The notes below the pieces were generated by a model, which was given only the letters and a program-made list of their open reading frames with translations, ran no database searches and was not told the DNA's origin. From positions 20,205 to 84,204 of the forward strand of contig JAWPHD010011413.1 of NCBI GenBank assembly GCA_037043455.1: a DNA stretch of 64,000 nt. The letters run 5' to 3'. This DNA comes from Cyrtodaria siliqua. Lineage: Eukaryota; Mollusca; Bivalvia; Adapedonta; Hiatellidae. Shown piece after piece: positions 13,281-22,232 of this stretch; position 1 is the first letter of the stretch, and each line of letters opens with the position of its first letter. Both the position numbers and the translations under genes were made by a program.

Positions 13281-13382
13281 TTATAGCATGATTTTTCGAG
13301 TATATGCGATTTATACTGCTTCTCGAGGACCGCAGGCCCGCGAGTGCAGTATAAATCGCATACAAGAAAAATATGCTATAAA
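13281..13382. repeat. hairpin with CpG-rich loop
   Basis: TATGCGATTTATACTGC (13,303-13,319) is matched exactly by its reverse complement at 13,346-13,362. Imperfect pairing extends outward through TTATAGCAT / ATGCTATAA. The 26-nt loop is GC-rich with an inner CTCG / CGAG stem, in sharp contrast to the AT-rich arms. Confidence 0.8.
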
Positions 13383-13796
13383 TGTTTTGTACCAGAGCCA
13401 TTATCCATCTACGTATGTGCAAGAAGTTTTAGGGCGTTGCAGTTTTCAGTAAAATTAACAGCTCGATCCAATCAAGAAATAACTATCACGCGACATGAGC
13501 ATGACCCATGTTTTGATTATTGCAGCCAATCGCCTTTGTATATTATTGGGCAAATGCAATGTCAAGGAGTGCTGTTTTGGTAATGGTGTAGTCGTTTGAT
13601 TGACAGGTTGTGTTGTAAATTACAACTGCGCGTGCGTAAAATTGAGTAGACCATGGTATAACTGCCCAATTGTCATTTATAGCACGGCTGAAATATACCG
13701 GAATTTATAGCACGGCTCAGACCTTCAGGTTTATGAAAATTATATCATAAGCAAGAACAAAGAAAAACCATTAGAGTTATGGTACACGTATAGGAT

Positions 13797-13885
13797 AGAG
13801 CATGAGTTTTGCACGTGTACGGGGAGATAATGCACGAGCGTGAGCGAGTGCATTATCGTCCGTACACGTGCAAGACTCATGCTCT
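13797..13885. repeat. near-perfect hairpin, 26-bp outer and 10-bp inner arms
   Basis: The outer arms 13,797-13,822 and 13,860-13,885 (start AGAGCATGAG, end CTCATGCTCT) pair with one mismatch. The inner arms GATAATGCAC and GTGCATTATC pair perfectly around a loop with GAGCGTGAGCGA. A further inverted pair, TATACCACAATA at 13,894-13,905 and its complement at 13,964-13,975, lies just downstream. The design (AT-rich outer arms, CpG-containing centre) matches the hairpin at 13.3 kb, suggesting one fold-back family. Confidence 0.85.
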
Positions 13886-14209
13886 ATTGTATTTATACCA
13901 CAATAACTAACATATGCTGTGTATATCCTCTGGCATTACACGATGCATAGTGTGTATTTAGGCTATTGTGGTATAATACTATGTTAAGGACCAATCGCAA
14001 GGCAACACATCATACTCGATCTGAATCCGAGATTCTGAGTTAAAATCCGATCTTAGTTAAAATACTCTATCTTAAACAAACTGGTTGATTAGTTTTTAGC
14101 TCTACTGGTGGAAGACCAGCAGAGCTTATGGGATGACGTGTTGTCCGTCGTCTGTCGTCCGTCATCCGTGTCCGTCATCCGTGTCCGTCATCCGTTAACT
14201 TTTTCTCGT

Positions 14210-15000
14210 TAAGACGATTGGGCCTTCAATTTTTATCCAAACTTTAACAGGTTGTTAATATCAATGAAAGCTTAGAAAGTTTCGAAAACCAGCCAGATCG
14301 GACCAGTATCGGCGGAGTTATGGCCCTTGATTTAGTTAAAAATGCTAAATTTTGCCTCGTTCAGACGATAGGGCCTTCATTTTTCATCCTATCTTTACCA
14401 AACGTTACCACATTGTTAATATCAATGAAAGCTCGGACAAGTTTGAAAACCATTCATATCTGACCAGTAACAGCGGAGTTATGGCCCTTGATTTAGTTCG
14501 AAATGCTATATTTTTCCTCGTTAAGACGATAGGGCCTTCATATTTCATCCTATCTTTACCAAACTTTACCATATTGGTAATATCAATAAAAGCTCGGACA
14601 AGTTCGAAAACCAGCCATATTGGAATAATAACAGCAGAGTTATGGCCCTTGATTTAGTTAAAAATGCTAAATTTTGCCTCGTTAAGACGATAGGGGCTTC
14701 ATTGTTCATCCGATCTTTACCAAACTTTATCAGATTGTTAATGTTGTTGAAAGCTCGAAGAAGTTCGAAAACCAGCCTTATCGGACTAGTAACAGCGGAG
14801 TTATGGCCCTTGATTTAGTTAAAAATGCTATGTTTTGCCTCGTTAAGATGATAGGGGCTTCATTGTTCATCCGATCTTTACCAAACTTTATCAGATTGTT
14901 AATGTCGTTAAAAGCTCGAAGAAGTTCGAAAACCAGCCTTATCGGACTAGTAACAGCGGAGTTATGGCCCTTGATTTAGTTAAAAATGCTATGTTTTGCC
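14210..15000 (-). repeat. ~155-bp tandem core repeat, about five copies
   Basis: Each unit carries the phrases TTAAGACGATAGGGCCTTCA, ATCTTTACCAAACTTTA, GAAAGCTCGGACAAGTTCGA and GGAGTTATGGCCCTTGATTT. Copies start near 14,205, 14,360, 14,517, 14,680 and 14,840. The spacing varies slightly (155-162), so any open frame across copies is not kept. The reverse complement of the same unit makes up the cores at 35.1-35.8, 37.8, 39.55 and 40.4-41.2 kb. Confidence 0.9.
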
Positions 15001-15290
15001 TCGAAGGGTGGCATATATTTTGCCCCGAAGGGTGGCATATCGCACTGTCTTTCCGTTCGTCCCCGTTCGTCTGTACAATCGTGTCCGCTTCATAACTCTG
15101 ACAATAATGGACGGATTTTCAAATAACTTCGCACAATTGCTCACCACAACAAGACGACGTGTCGTGCACAAAATCCAGGTCAGTGGCTCCAAGGTCGAGG
15201 TCACACTTAAAGGTTGTCCATTCGTCTGTACAATCGTGTCCGCTTCATAATTCGGAATAACTCGAGATTCCTGGTCGGATTTTCAAATAA
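15001..15290 (+). repeat. different interspersed repeat inserted in the core
   Basis: Within this copy the 155-bp core gives way to sequence with CGAAGGGTGGCATAT repeated twice and two copies of GTCTGTACAATCGTGTCCGC (15,070 and 15,224) alternating with AAGGTCGAGGTCACACTTA. It interrupts the core array and is not present in the other copies in this window. No coding potential recognised. Confidence 0.6.
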
Positions 15291-15295
15291 CTTGT

Positions 15296-15680
15296 TTTAA
15301 TTATTTATTTTATTTCCCATTTATTTGTTCTTTTTTTGTTGTATTTTTTTCTTTTATTTTTTTTAATTTTATTCATTTTTTTTTTTTTTAATTGTATTTT
15401 TTTTTCATGTGAATTATTTTGTGTTTTTTTTTTTAATAATTTTTTTTTTTTTTTTAAATATTTTTTTGTTTTGTTTTTTAATATATATATATATAAATTA
15501 TTTTTAAATATATCTGTTGGTTTCATATTGCTCCAAAGTCAAGGTCACACTTACAGGTCACTTTGGGGGCATTTGTCACTTACTGTGACATTTCTTGTTT
15601 ATATATATATGTTTTTGTTATTTTTTTAATTATTTTTTTGTTTAATTTTTTTTTTTTTTTTTTTTTTTTTAGCTCTATGT
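15296..15680. repeat. T-rich low-complexity block
   Basis: Two T-rich runs (15,296-15,500 and 15,600-15,672) with short TATATATA stretches, separated by AAAGTCAAGGTCACACTTA-type sequence. The Phe/Lys-rich open frames on both strands here are artefacts of the T run. Confidence 0.8.
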
Positions 15681-16028
15681 TGGACCAGTCGGACCAGTAA
15701 CAGGAATTATGGCTCTTGATTTAGATAAAAATGCTATATTTTGCCTCGTTAATACGGTAGGGGCTTCATTTTTTATCTGATTTTTATCAAATGTTACCAG
15801 ATCCAGTTGTGGCCCTTAATTTAGTTAAAAAGCTGTTTTTTTCCCAAAACTTTCAAAAAATGTAAATGGCAGTCACTCGCTTCATTGATGTTATAAGAGA
15901 TGTTAGCCAGTAGAGCATCCACAGGCCCTCTTGTTTGTTTGTTTTTAGTTGTTTTTTTGTTTGATATTTTGACTTATAATTATTTGAAAGATTTGTTTTC
16001 TTTTTCATTTCCTTAAAAAATATTTAGA

Positions 16029-16540
16029 GAATTTTCCCAGTCAAAAAATGGGAGAATTTTCCCAAAACAATTTGGGAGAATTTTCCCAATAACATTTGGG
16101 AAAATTTTCCCAAAAAACAATTTGGGAGAATTTTCCCATTTTATTTTGGGAAAGTTTTTATTTCATTAAATTATAAACATAAGGGCATATTTAATTGTCA
16201 ACACTGCAATGGCGGATGTTTCCAGGCTTTGAAGTGTTGTTTTAGCTATTAAGAAATAACTCATTTTCCCATGGGAAAATTTTCCCAAATTACAATATTG
16301 GGAAAATATTCCCATGGGAAAATATCAAAGTGCTCGTATCACTGTCATAGACCATAAATATGAAAGCCGCATACTATTTTGACCTTATATTGAAAGATAA
16401 ATACTTTTTGTTTTTCCCATGGGAAAACTGCCCAAATCATTTCCCATGGGAATATATTGTCCCATGGGAAAGGGTCTTTCTCATTGGAAAAAAAGCTTTT
16501 CCCATGGGAAAACAGGCTTTTCCCATGGGAAAGGTCAACT
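16029..16540. repeat. cluster of palindromes CCCATGGG and TTTTCCCA/TGGGAAAA
   Basis: CCCATGGG, an 8-bp palindrome, occurs seven times between 16,267 and 16,530, usually as TTCCCATGGGAA. Upstream, 16,029-16,150 repeats GGGAGAATTTTCCCA and TGGGAAAATTTTCCCA, which are also self-complementary. Spacing is irregular (about 20-110 bp), so this is not a normal minisatellite. A 73-codon frame with repeated Phe-Pro-Met-Gly-Lys is produced by the motif itself. See findings. Confidence 0.85.
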
Positions 16541-16716
16541 TCGCGTCAAATTTCTCTGAAAAATTTAAGTGTCACCGATGAAATAGAATATAATTTTACA
16601 ATCATTTGATATGTGATTTCATATGATATAGTCGAAAGCGCCCTAGCTCATTCGGAATTACTTGCTGTTTTTGCCAAAAACCGGCGCGGCAAAAAAAAAC
16701 CGGCGGCTGTTACTGT

Positions 16717-16898
16717 CAGAATTAACATTTCAAGCATGTAAAGTGATTATAAATATATTTATTTACCTATCTGATATATTAATCGTTTTAACTTTTAAAG
16801 TTGTCACGGTCAACCCTTTTCAGACAAAGTTAAAAAATAATTAAATTTTCTACAGTACATTTGTTATTATTCAGGTCAGGAGTGACGTTATCGTGAAT
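16717..16898. repeat. 182-bp duplicated segment, copy 1
   Basis: Starts CAGAATTAACATTTCAAGCA and ends GACGTTATCGTGAAT. It appears identical in length and sequence to 17,559-17,740, apart from what I could miss by eye. Near-identity of AT-rich non-coding DNA implies a recent event. Confidence 0.9.
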
Positions 16899-17466
16899 GG
16901 TGCGTTGATAAATATTTACCGCAAAATTAAGACAATTTCAAAATAGCGACCAACTTTTCCTTTTGACACTCGCAATGAACAACATCCAATTGTTTATAGA
17001 TTTTTACATTTTAAATCCTAATTATACTCCCAAGAACAGTTTGTTCCACTCCTAAAACCCCTCTATGTTGTCAGTTGATACACGTGGTTGATAATGCAGT
17101 TATTTGATGAGGGGACAATGAATGCCTTCACCTTGCGCAAAAATATTACGGGAATTTAATTAATATGCAAAATGACAATACGGCGGTATTTCATAAGTTC
17201 AAAACATAAATGTTTCAAAAATGTTTTATTGTGTCTCTACAAACGATAAAAGTGCAGTTTTATCATTGCAACTTGGTATAATAAACATTAATTGATCCAT
17301 TTGTTAGTCTAAATTATCGTAATAAATCGACCCGACGCCGCAAACAATGTTGAAAGTGCATGACTGTGTTTTTATTAATCCCCATGTTTTCATTATAGGA
17401 GTTCCTCTAATCCTAATAAGCACACAATGAAAAAAAAGAATCTTCAGTGTTAGAGAAGGCTCGGAT

Positions 17467-17796
17467 TAGTGTTGAGAATGACGTAAAACATCAAACCAAC
17501 AACAACAAATCAACAAATCACAATTAGAATTAACATTTCAAGCATGTAAAGTGACAATCAGAATTAACATTTCAAGCATGTAAAGTGATTATAAATATAT
17601 TTATTTACCTATCTGATATATTAATCGTTTTAACTTTTAAAGTTGTCACGGTCAACCCTTTTCAGACAAAGTTAAAAAATAATTAAATTTTCTACAGTAC
17701 ATTTGTTATTATTCAGGTCAGGAGTGACGTTATCGTGAATAGTGTTGAGAATGACGTAAAACATCAAACCAACAACAACAAATCAACAAATCAAAA
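17467..17796. repeat. 182-bp duplicated segment, copy 2, with a second flanking duplication
   Basis: Copy 2 lies at 17,559-17,740. It is preceded by an extra partial start (17,526-17,553, AGAATTAACATTTCAAGC again). It is bracketed by two copies of a ~52-bp phrase, AGTGTTGAGAATGACGTAAA ..., at 17,470-17,520 and 17,741-17,793. The nested arrangement suggests template switching during repair rather than simple tandem duplication. Confidence 0.85.
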
Positions 17797-18518
17797 CGGT
17801 AAGATGGAGGTCAGGTCGTGGGGTGGAGGAGGGGGTAGTGTGTTAAAATACACGTTTTAATGCTGTTTTGAATTGTTTCGTATTGGTGAGTATTTGCAGT
17901 TACATAGAACGTCAGAATAATAAAAAAAAATGCATAGGAGCCAATTTATTAGGCTAGAGGAGAGGGGTAGATAAATGATAAGGGAACCCATTCTATAAGG
18001 GCCAAATGGGGTTGTAGATATTTTATGGAGTATAGTTCAATGAAAATATGGGGTTGCAGATATTTTCTGGAGTAAAGTTCAATGAAAATATGCAAAAAAC
18101 AGTCCTTTTTTCAGTAAATCATGGTTGCATTTGATTTCGAAGCGAAACATCAGCAGTATTTCCAGATCAGTAGCAGCATATTAAAGACATTCTACGGTAA
18201 ACACAAAGGTCTTCGAATGACACCCATACATATCGTCCCCATTGTTTTCGTTCCTAGCCTAGTATGGCGACGTTAAATAACAAAATAATTAAACGCCGCA
18301 TTCCTTAGAATATTCAAATTGTTAAATAACATATAATTATGCACAAGTTTAGTTTGTTTCACCGAAGAGAAAATTAACTGATCGAAAATCTTAATTTCAG
18401 TTATAATTATTGTCACCAACTGACCAACAAGTCCCGCGCTGTTAGTATACTGTATGCTAATTATGCCTATATAATACGAACATGTACAGTTCAGAAGCTA
18501 AAAATAAGACTTTATTGT
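17797..18518. other. unannotated stretch upstream of the LTR element
   Basis: A short repeat (GGGGTTGNAGATATTTT ... AGTTCAATGAAAATATG) occurs twice at 18,009-18,090. Nothing else is recognised. Confidence 0.5.
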
Positions 18519-19215
18519 TGTAGCCGTGCCTTTAATAGTGGTTCAAGGGAGACAACTGCTATAGTTCTCTGTAGTATGTTTACTCATATTTATCTCCCTT
18601 ATTCCACAGGTAGATAGCTGGCTATGTTCACAGTACTGAGTAATAACTGTAAAAGTTAATGAGACCATTTATCATGAGGTCAATGTATTATTTATATTGT
18701 ATACGGTTGTCATATATGTCTTGACAAACTGATTATTGTACAAATACAGCTTGGTTGACAGGATTGAGTGAGTGAAAACTAACTTAGGTCACCCCTATCA
18801 CTGCATGGCATGATAACTCTAACTAACTCAGTATTTGCCTACCTTCTCTAAGAGAAACACCTATTTCAGTACAGAGATGTAATAATATATATTTTAGTAG
18901 TTTTCTATAGACTTGTAAAGGTCTGATTGAGAATGTAGTTTTATATATTCTACAGCTATTAGATTCTTGGTAAATATTTGGTTGCAGAACCTAAATATGG
19001 ATTTGTCTGGTGAGTTCTCGATTGTTTGGTATATTAATGAAATTGCCGCGTTTGTAGATAATGTATTTCTGTAATGGCTGCAATGTCATTCATGTTGTAA
19101 TTGTTTGTTAAATGTGATGTTTGTATATATTGCAGGCTTTATATTACCCGTACATAAAGAACCCTAAATCATGGATTGGAGTTGTTGAATTTATCCCCAT
19201 AAGACCATGGTTACA
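18519..19215 (+). repeat. 5' LTR (697 bp)
   Basis: Starts TGTAGCCGTGCC and ends CCATGGTTACA, a TG...CA pair. It matches 27,028-27,724 throughout at equal length. It should contain the promoter and polyadenylation signals; I could not assign a TATA box or U3/R/U5 boundaries with confidence. Confidence 0.95.
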
Positions 19216-19217
19216 AA

Positions 19218-19235
19218 TGGCGACCAACGTTTTGG
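19218..19235 (+). promoter_or_regulatory. putative primer-binding site
   Basis: TGGCGACCAACGTTTTGG begins two bases after the 5' LTR. The leading TGG would pair with the CCA end of a tRNA, the usual layout for minus-strand priming. The first part (TGGCGACCAACG) resembles lysine-tRNA-type binding sites of some gypsy elements from memory, but the second half diverges, so the tRNA is not assigned. Confidence 0.65.
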
Positions 19236-21107
19236 AGGGAAATTTAAGCCAGCCAGATGCCGACTCCGACGACGACTATAAGTGTCCGATTCCAAAGATC
19301 AGGATGGCGGGAGTGCAATGGATGATTCGTTCTAGTGTTTCGTTTATAGCGCTGCAGCAGATCTGATAGGAGGCTTACTTTGGAAATTAAGTCTAGATCT
19401 AGCATAATATTGATTTCGAGCGATCGCGAGGAATTCCGGTGTTAAGTTATCAAACGTGTTTACGTTTTGACCTTTCGTGAACTCTTTACAGAGGTCATGA
19501 TGGTATCCGGCAGTGTAGAGTTAAGTGATCGACGTTAGAAAACCAGGACATAATCGTGTGTGTAACTGGAACATGTGACAATTGTTGTGTGTGTTTTTCA
19601 TAGAAAAAGGATTGTTATAAAGGATTATAATGGATTGCTGTAAGTGAAACTTTTACTTTATTCGGTGCATTTTATATTCTTTTACAATAACGAAGTAATG
19701 TAATATCTAAATATTATAGTTTTCACCAGATAATTGCAGTCACAGAATTTGTGTAAGTTTTGGTTATTTTAAGACTGGTTAACACAGTGAGTCTATTTTT
19801 AGACTAGGTCAGATTTACAACTGTCAGTTGTAAGATATTTGGGTCATGTTTAGAGGGATGTTTGGTGATATTCTGGTGTAAACTAAATTATGAGATAGTA
19901 TGATATGCTTCATTATTAGTGACAATAAACATTATTGAGGCATATAGACCTTATTGTGCAGCAATTTCTGGTATATTCCAGAGTATTATACATGTATACT
20001 TAGTGAAAGTGTCTTTTCTTGACCAACCAAGTGTCATTCTTAATGAACACTAGTGTGAACACTTAAAAGTGATTATATTTATGTTTGTGCTTTTTGCGCG
20101 TGTATTAAGTTTGTGAACTTAACATACAGTGATAGATTTTCAACACTAGTATAGTGTGTGATTTTGAATATTGGTATTGATCAGTGAACTCTTTTTTAGA
20201 GCAGAGATAGTTATTTGGTATTCTTTTCAAAAGAATTGATAAAATAAGTGCGGATTTTGATATCTTTAGGATGTCATAGAGATTTAGAGTTTACAGTTGG
20301 AACCGGAGATATTTTGGGTACCGGTAGTATACACATTAAAGTGTCATTAGTGTTTTGGGTTTGAGATATAGATATTTGAGTTTTTGAGTGTATAATAATT
20401 ATCTGTTTACCACGTAGAAGTTGGTGTACTAGTTAATTTATAACGGTGTTTTCTCACTGACTTTTCTTCTGGTCTGTTTAATCATCCCTTCACACATTCA
20501 CTCTTTTCTTTAAAATCCATTCACATTCACTTGTACTTTACCGAGGAAAAAGCGATGGAAGAAAAAGGTATTTATAGTTATATTTGTGCATACTATTTAT
20601 ATATTATATGTGTATTTATATGTGCCAGCTTGCGTTTAGAAGTGTGATATGATATTTTGAGACTGTTTTCAGGATATTTTTGTGCTTTTGTGAAATTATT
20701 TCAGGAAATTGTGTATACAGTGTTTATTATTTCAGGAAATAATATTATGTGTCAATTTATTTCCAGGAATTAATAGTTTGGATCTATTTATTTTCAGGGT
20801 ACTTTATAAGTGATTTATCTTTTGATTACTATTTGCAATGACATAGTCTTGGAGTTATTTGTCAGAGATTTTCACTTAACACTTGTTGATAATTTCAGGA
20901 ATTTAATCACTGATAGTATTATTTTTCAGCGGTTAGTAATAGTGCATATATAGATGTTATCTGTTGAATAACGGACAAATTATTTCAGGGAATTAATATT
21001 TTTGTTCATTTTCAGTGATAGTTTAGATTGTGATTACACAACTTTAGTGTTTTTGATATATAGTGATAGTTGTGTGTTACTGTGACATAGTGATTAAGGT
21101 AGAAAAT
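19236..21107 (+). other. unusually long untranslated leader of the LTR element
   Basis: About 1.87 kb separates the primer-binding site from gag, with no long open frame. From about 20,640 to 21,020 a phrase of the type ATTTCAGGAATTAAT / TTTTCAGGATATTT recurs about eight times (near 20,670, 20,699, 20,729, 20,760, 20,798, 20,893, 20,985 and 21,010). Each copy resembles a 3' splice site (pyrimidine-rich, then CAG|G). It may hold packaging, splicing or internal-initiation signals; none can be assigned. Confidence 0.7.
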
Positions 21108-22232
21108 ATGATGGCGGCGAAAACAGATGGAAGTCCTAAGGAAGCTCTGTCAAAGCAGGAGATGATTGACTTATTGATTAAGAGTGGTAGATATGACGTA
21201 ACACCACGGAAGCCGATTAGTAGTACACCTAAGTCTAGGTTGTACGAGGTGTATGAGACCACTAGTATGAAGGCTAAGGCGAGTGGAGATTTGAGTGTTT
21301 CCAAGACAGAGGATGTAACTCGTCTTGTAGCACAGTCATCCATTCCTAAGATTCCGTTTTTCTCAGATGACGACCAGAAGGGGGATGTGACGTACAACGA
21401 GTGGCGTTTTGAGATACGTTGTTTGACAGAGGACTCGGATATAACTCCGAGCATCCTTACTCAAGCCATAAGGAGGTCTCTGCGGGGAACAGCAAGGAGA
21501 ATGCTCATACCTTTAGGGGAAAAAGCCACCATCACAGATACGTTAATGAAGTTGGATGCCCTTTTTGGTGATATTTCTACCAACGGCATGATTATGCAGG
21601 AATTGTTTAATAGTTTTCAGAAATCGGAGGAATCTGTCACATCTTTTAGTTGCCGTTTGGAAAGTTTGTTACAGATTGCCATTGACAACAAACATCTTGC
21701 CAAGGAGGCCAAGAATGACCTGATGCGGCTCAAGTTTTGGACGTCACTCCGATCTGAGCAGCTCAAGAGCCAGACTCGGCATAAGTATGACACCCTGTCA
21801 AATTATGATGAGCTTCTGCGGGAGATACGCATGGTGGACAAGGAGATTAGTATCACTCCTTCAGATGCTAAGACCACCGTACCACTCAAGAAGGTGGGTC
21901 ACCAGCCCGTGACAGCGGAAGCACCAGTGTCTCTGGGGATTGCAGATGTGGAGAGGAAGCTGGAAAAAAGAATGAATGTGTTGGAAAAGAGGCTGGATAG
22001 GAAGATAGACGAGAAGATGGACATGATCCTCAATAGGCTGGATCAGAGGGATGACAGAAACAGAGACTTCTCCCGGACCACTTTCAGGGGTCGAGGTCGT
22101 GGAAGTGGTTTCCGTTACGGCAACAATCCACCATACAACAATCCAGGTGGCAGTAACAACAACCACCGTCCGGAAGACAACAGGGGCCAACAGAATGGTT
22201 TTGGTAGAGGGAATCAACAGCCAAAAGCTTAA
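21108..22232 (+). CDS. gag: gag polyprotein with PNMA-like capsid
   Basis: Structural protein (374 aa) that would form the virus-like particle. The first ATG of the frame, at 21,108, is followed by a second at 21,111; the frame extends upstream without an ATG. Residues ~1-75 hold a helical N-terminal part (SKQEMIDLLIKSGRYDV). Residues ~78-248, from IPFFSDD to MVDKEI, look like the two-lobed capsid of Ty3/gypsy Gag that was domesticated as PNMA genes: YNEWRFEIRCL, a SLRGTARRML stretch, LDALFGD and SFSCRLESLLQ. Residues ~279-316 are a charged coiled coil (VERKLEKRMNVLEKRLDRKI). The C-terminus is Arg/Gly- then Asn/Gly-rich (RGRGRGSGFRYGNNP). No CCHC zinc knuckle is present, so this basic RGG-like tail may take over RNA binding. 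It overlaps the pol frame by 25 nt. No stop or frameshift interrupts it. Confidence 0.9.
   Translation: MMAAKTDGSPKEALSKQEMIDLLIKSGRYDVTPRKPISSTPKSRLYEVYETTSMKAKASGDLSVSKTEDVTRLVAQSSIPKIPFFSDDDQKGDVTYNEWRFEIRCLTEDSDITPSILTQAIRRSLRGTARRMLIPLGEKATITDTLMKLDALFGDISTNGMIMQELFNSFQKSEESVTSFSCRLESLLQIAIDNKHLAKEAKNDLMRLKFWTSLRSEQLKSQTRHKYDTLSNYDELLREIRMVDKEISITPSDAKTTVPLKKVGHQPVTAEAPVSLGIADVERKLEKRMNVLEKRLDRKIDEKMDMILNRLDQRDDRNRDFSRTTFRGRGRGSGFRYGNNPPYNNPGGSNNNHRPEDNRGQQNGFGRGNQQPKA

Larger units (their letters stand above)
14092..15935 (-). mobile_element. hairpin-ended element with ~155-bp core (pearl/Helentron-like), copy 1
   Basis: Read on the minus strand the copy starts ACAAGAGGGCCTGTGGATGC..CTACTGGCTAACAT (plus-strand 15,900-15,932). 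It ends with the hairpin GCTCTGCTGG / CCAGTAGAGC (plus-strand 14,099-14,125) followed on the minus strand by CTAA. In between lie a GGACGGAC-rich stretch (14,140-14,200), five ~155-bp repeats (14,210-15,000), an unrelated repeat at 15,001-15,290, a T-rich block, and one more degraded core repeat (15,665-15,840). No protein is encoded. The same end modules occur at 34.0, 37.8, 38.0 and 40.4 kb, and partly at 44.4 kb. That this is a Helitron/Helentron-type non-autonomous element is inference from the 3' hairpin plus CTRR-like end. Confidence 0.7.

Noticed and set aside
15305..15629. Lys-rich and Phe-rich open frames of 73 and 97 codons
   Set aside because: Artefacts of the poly-T low-complexity block.
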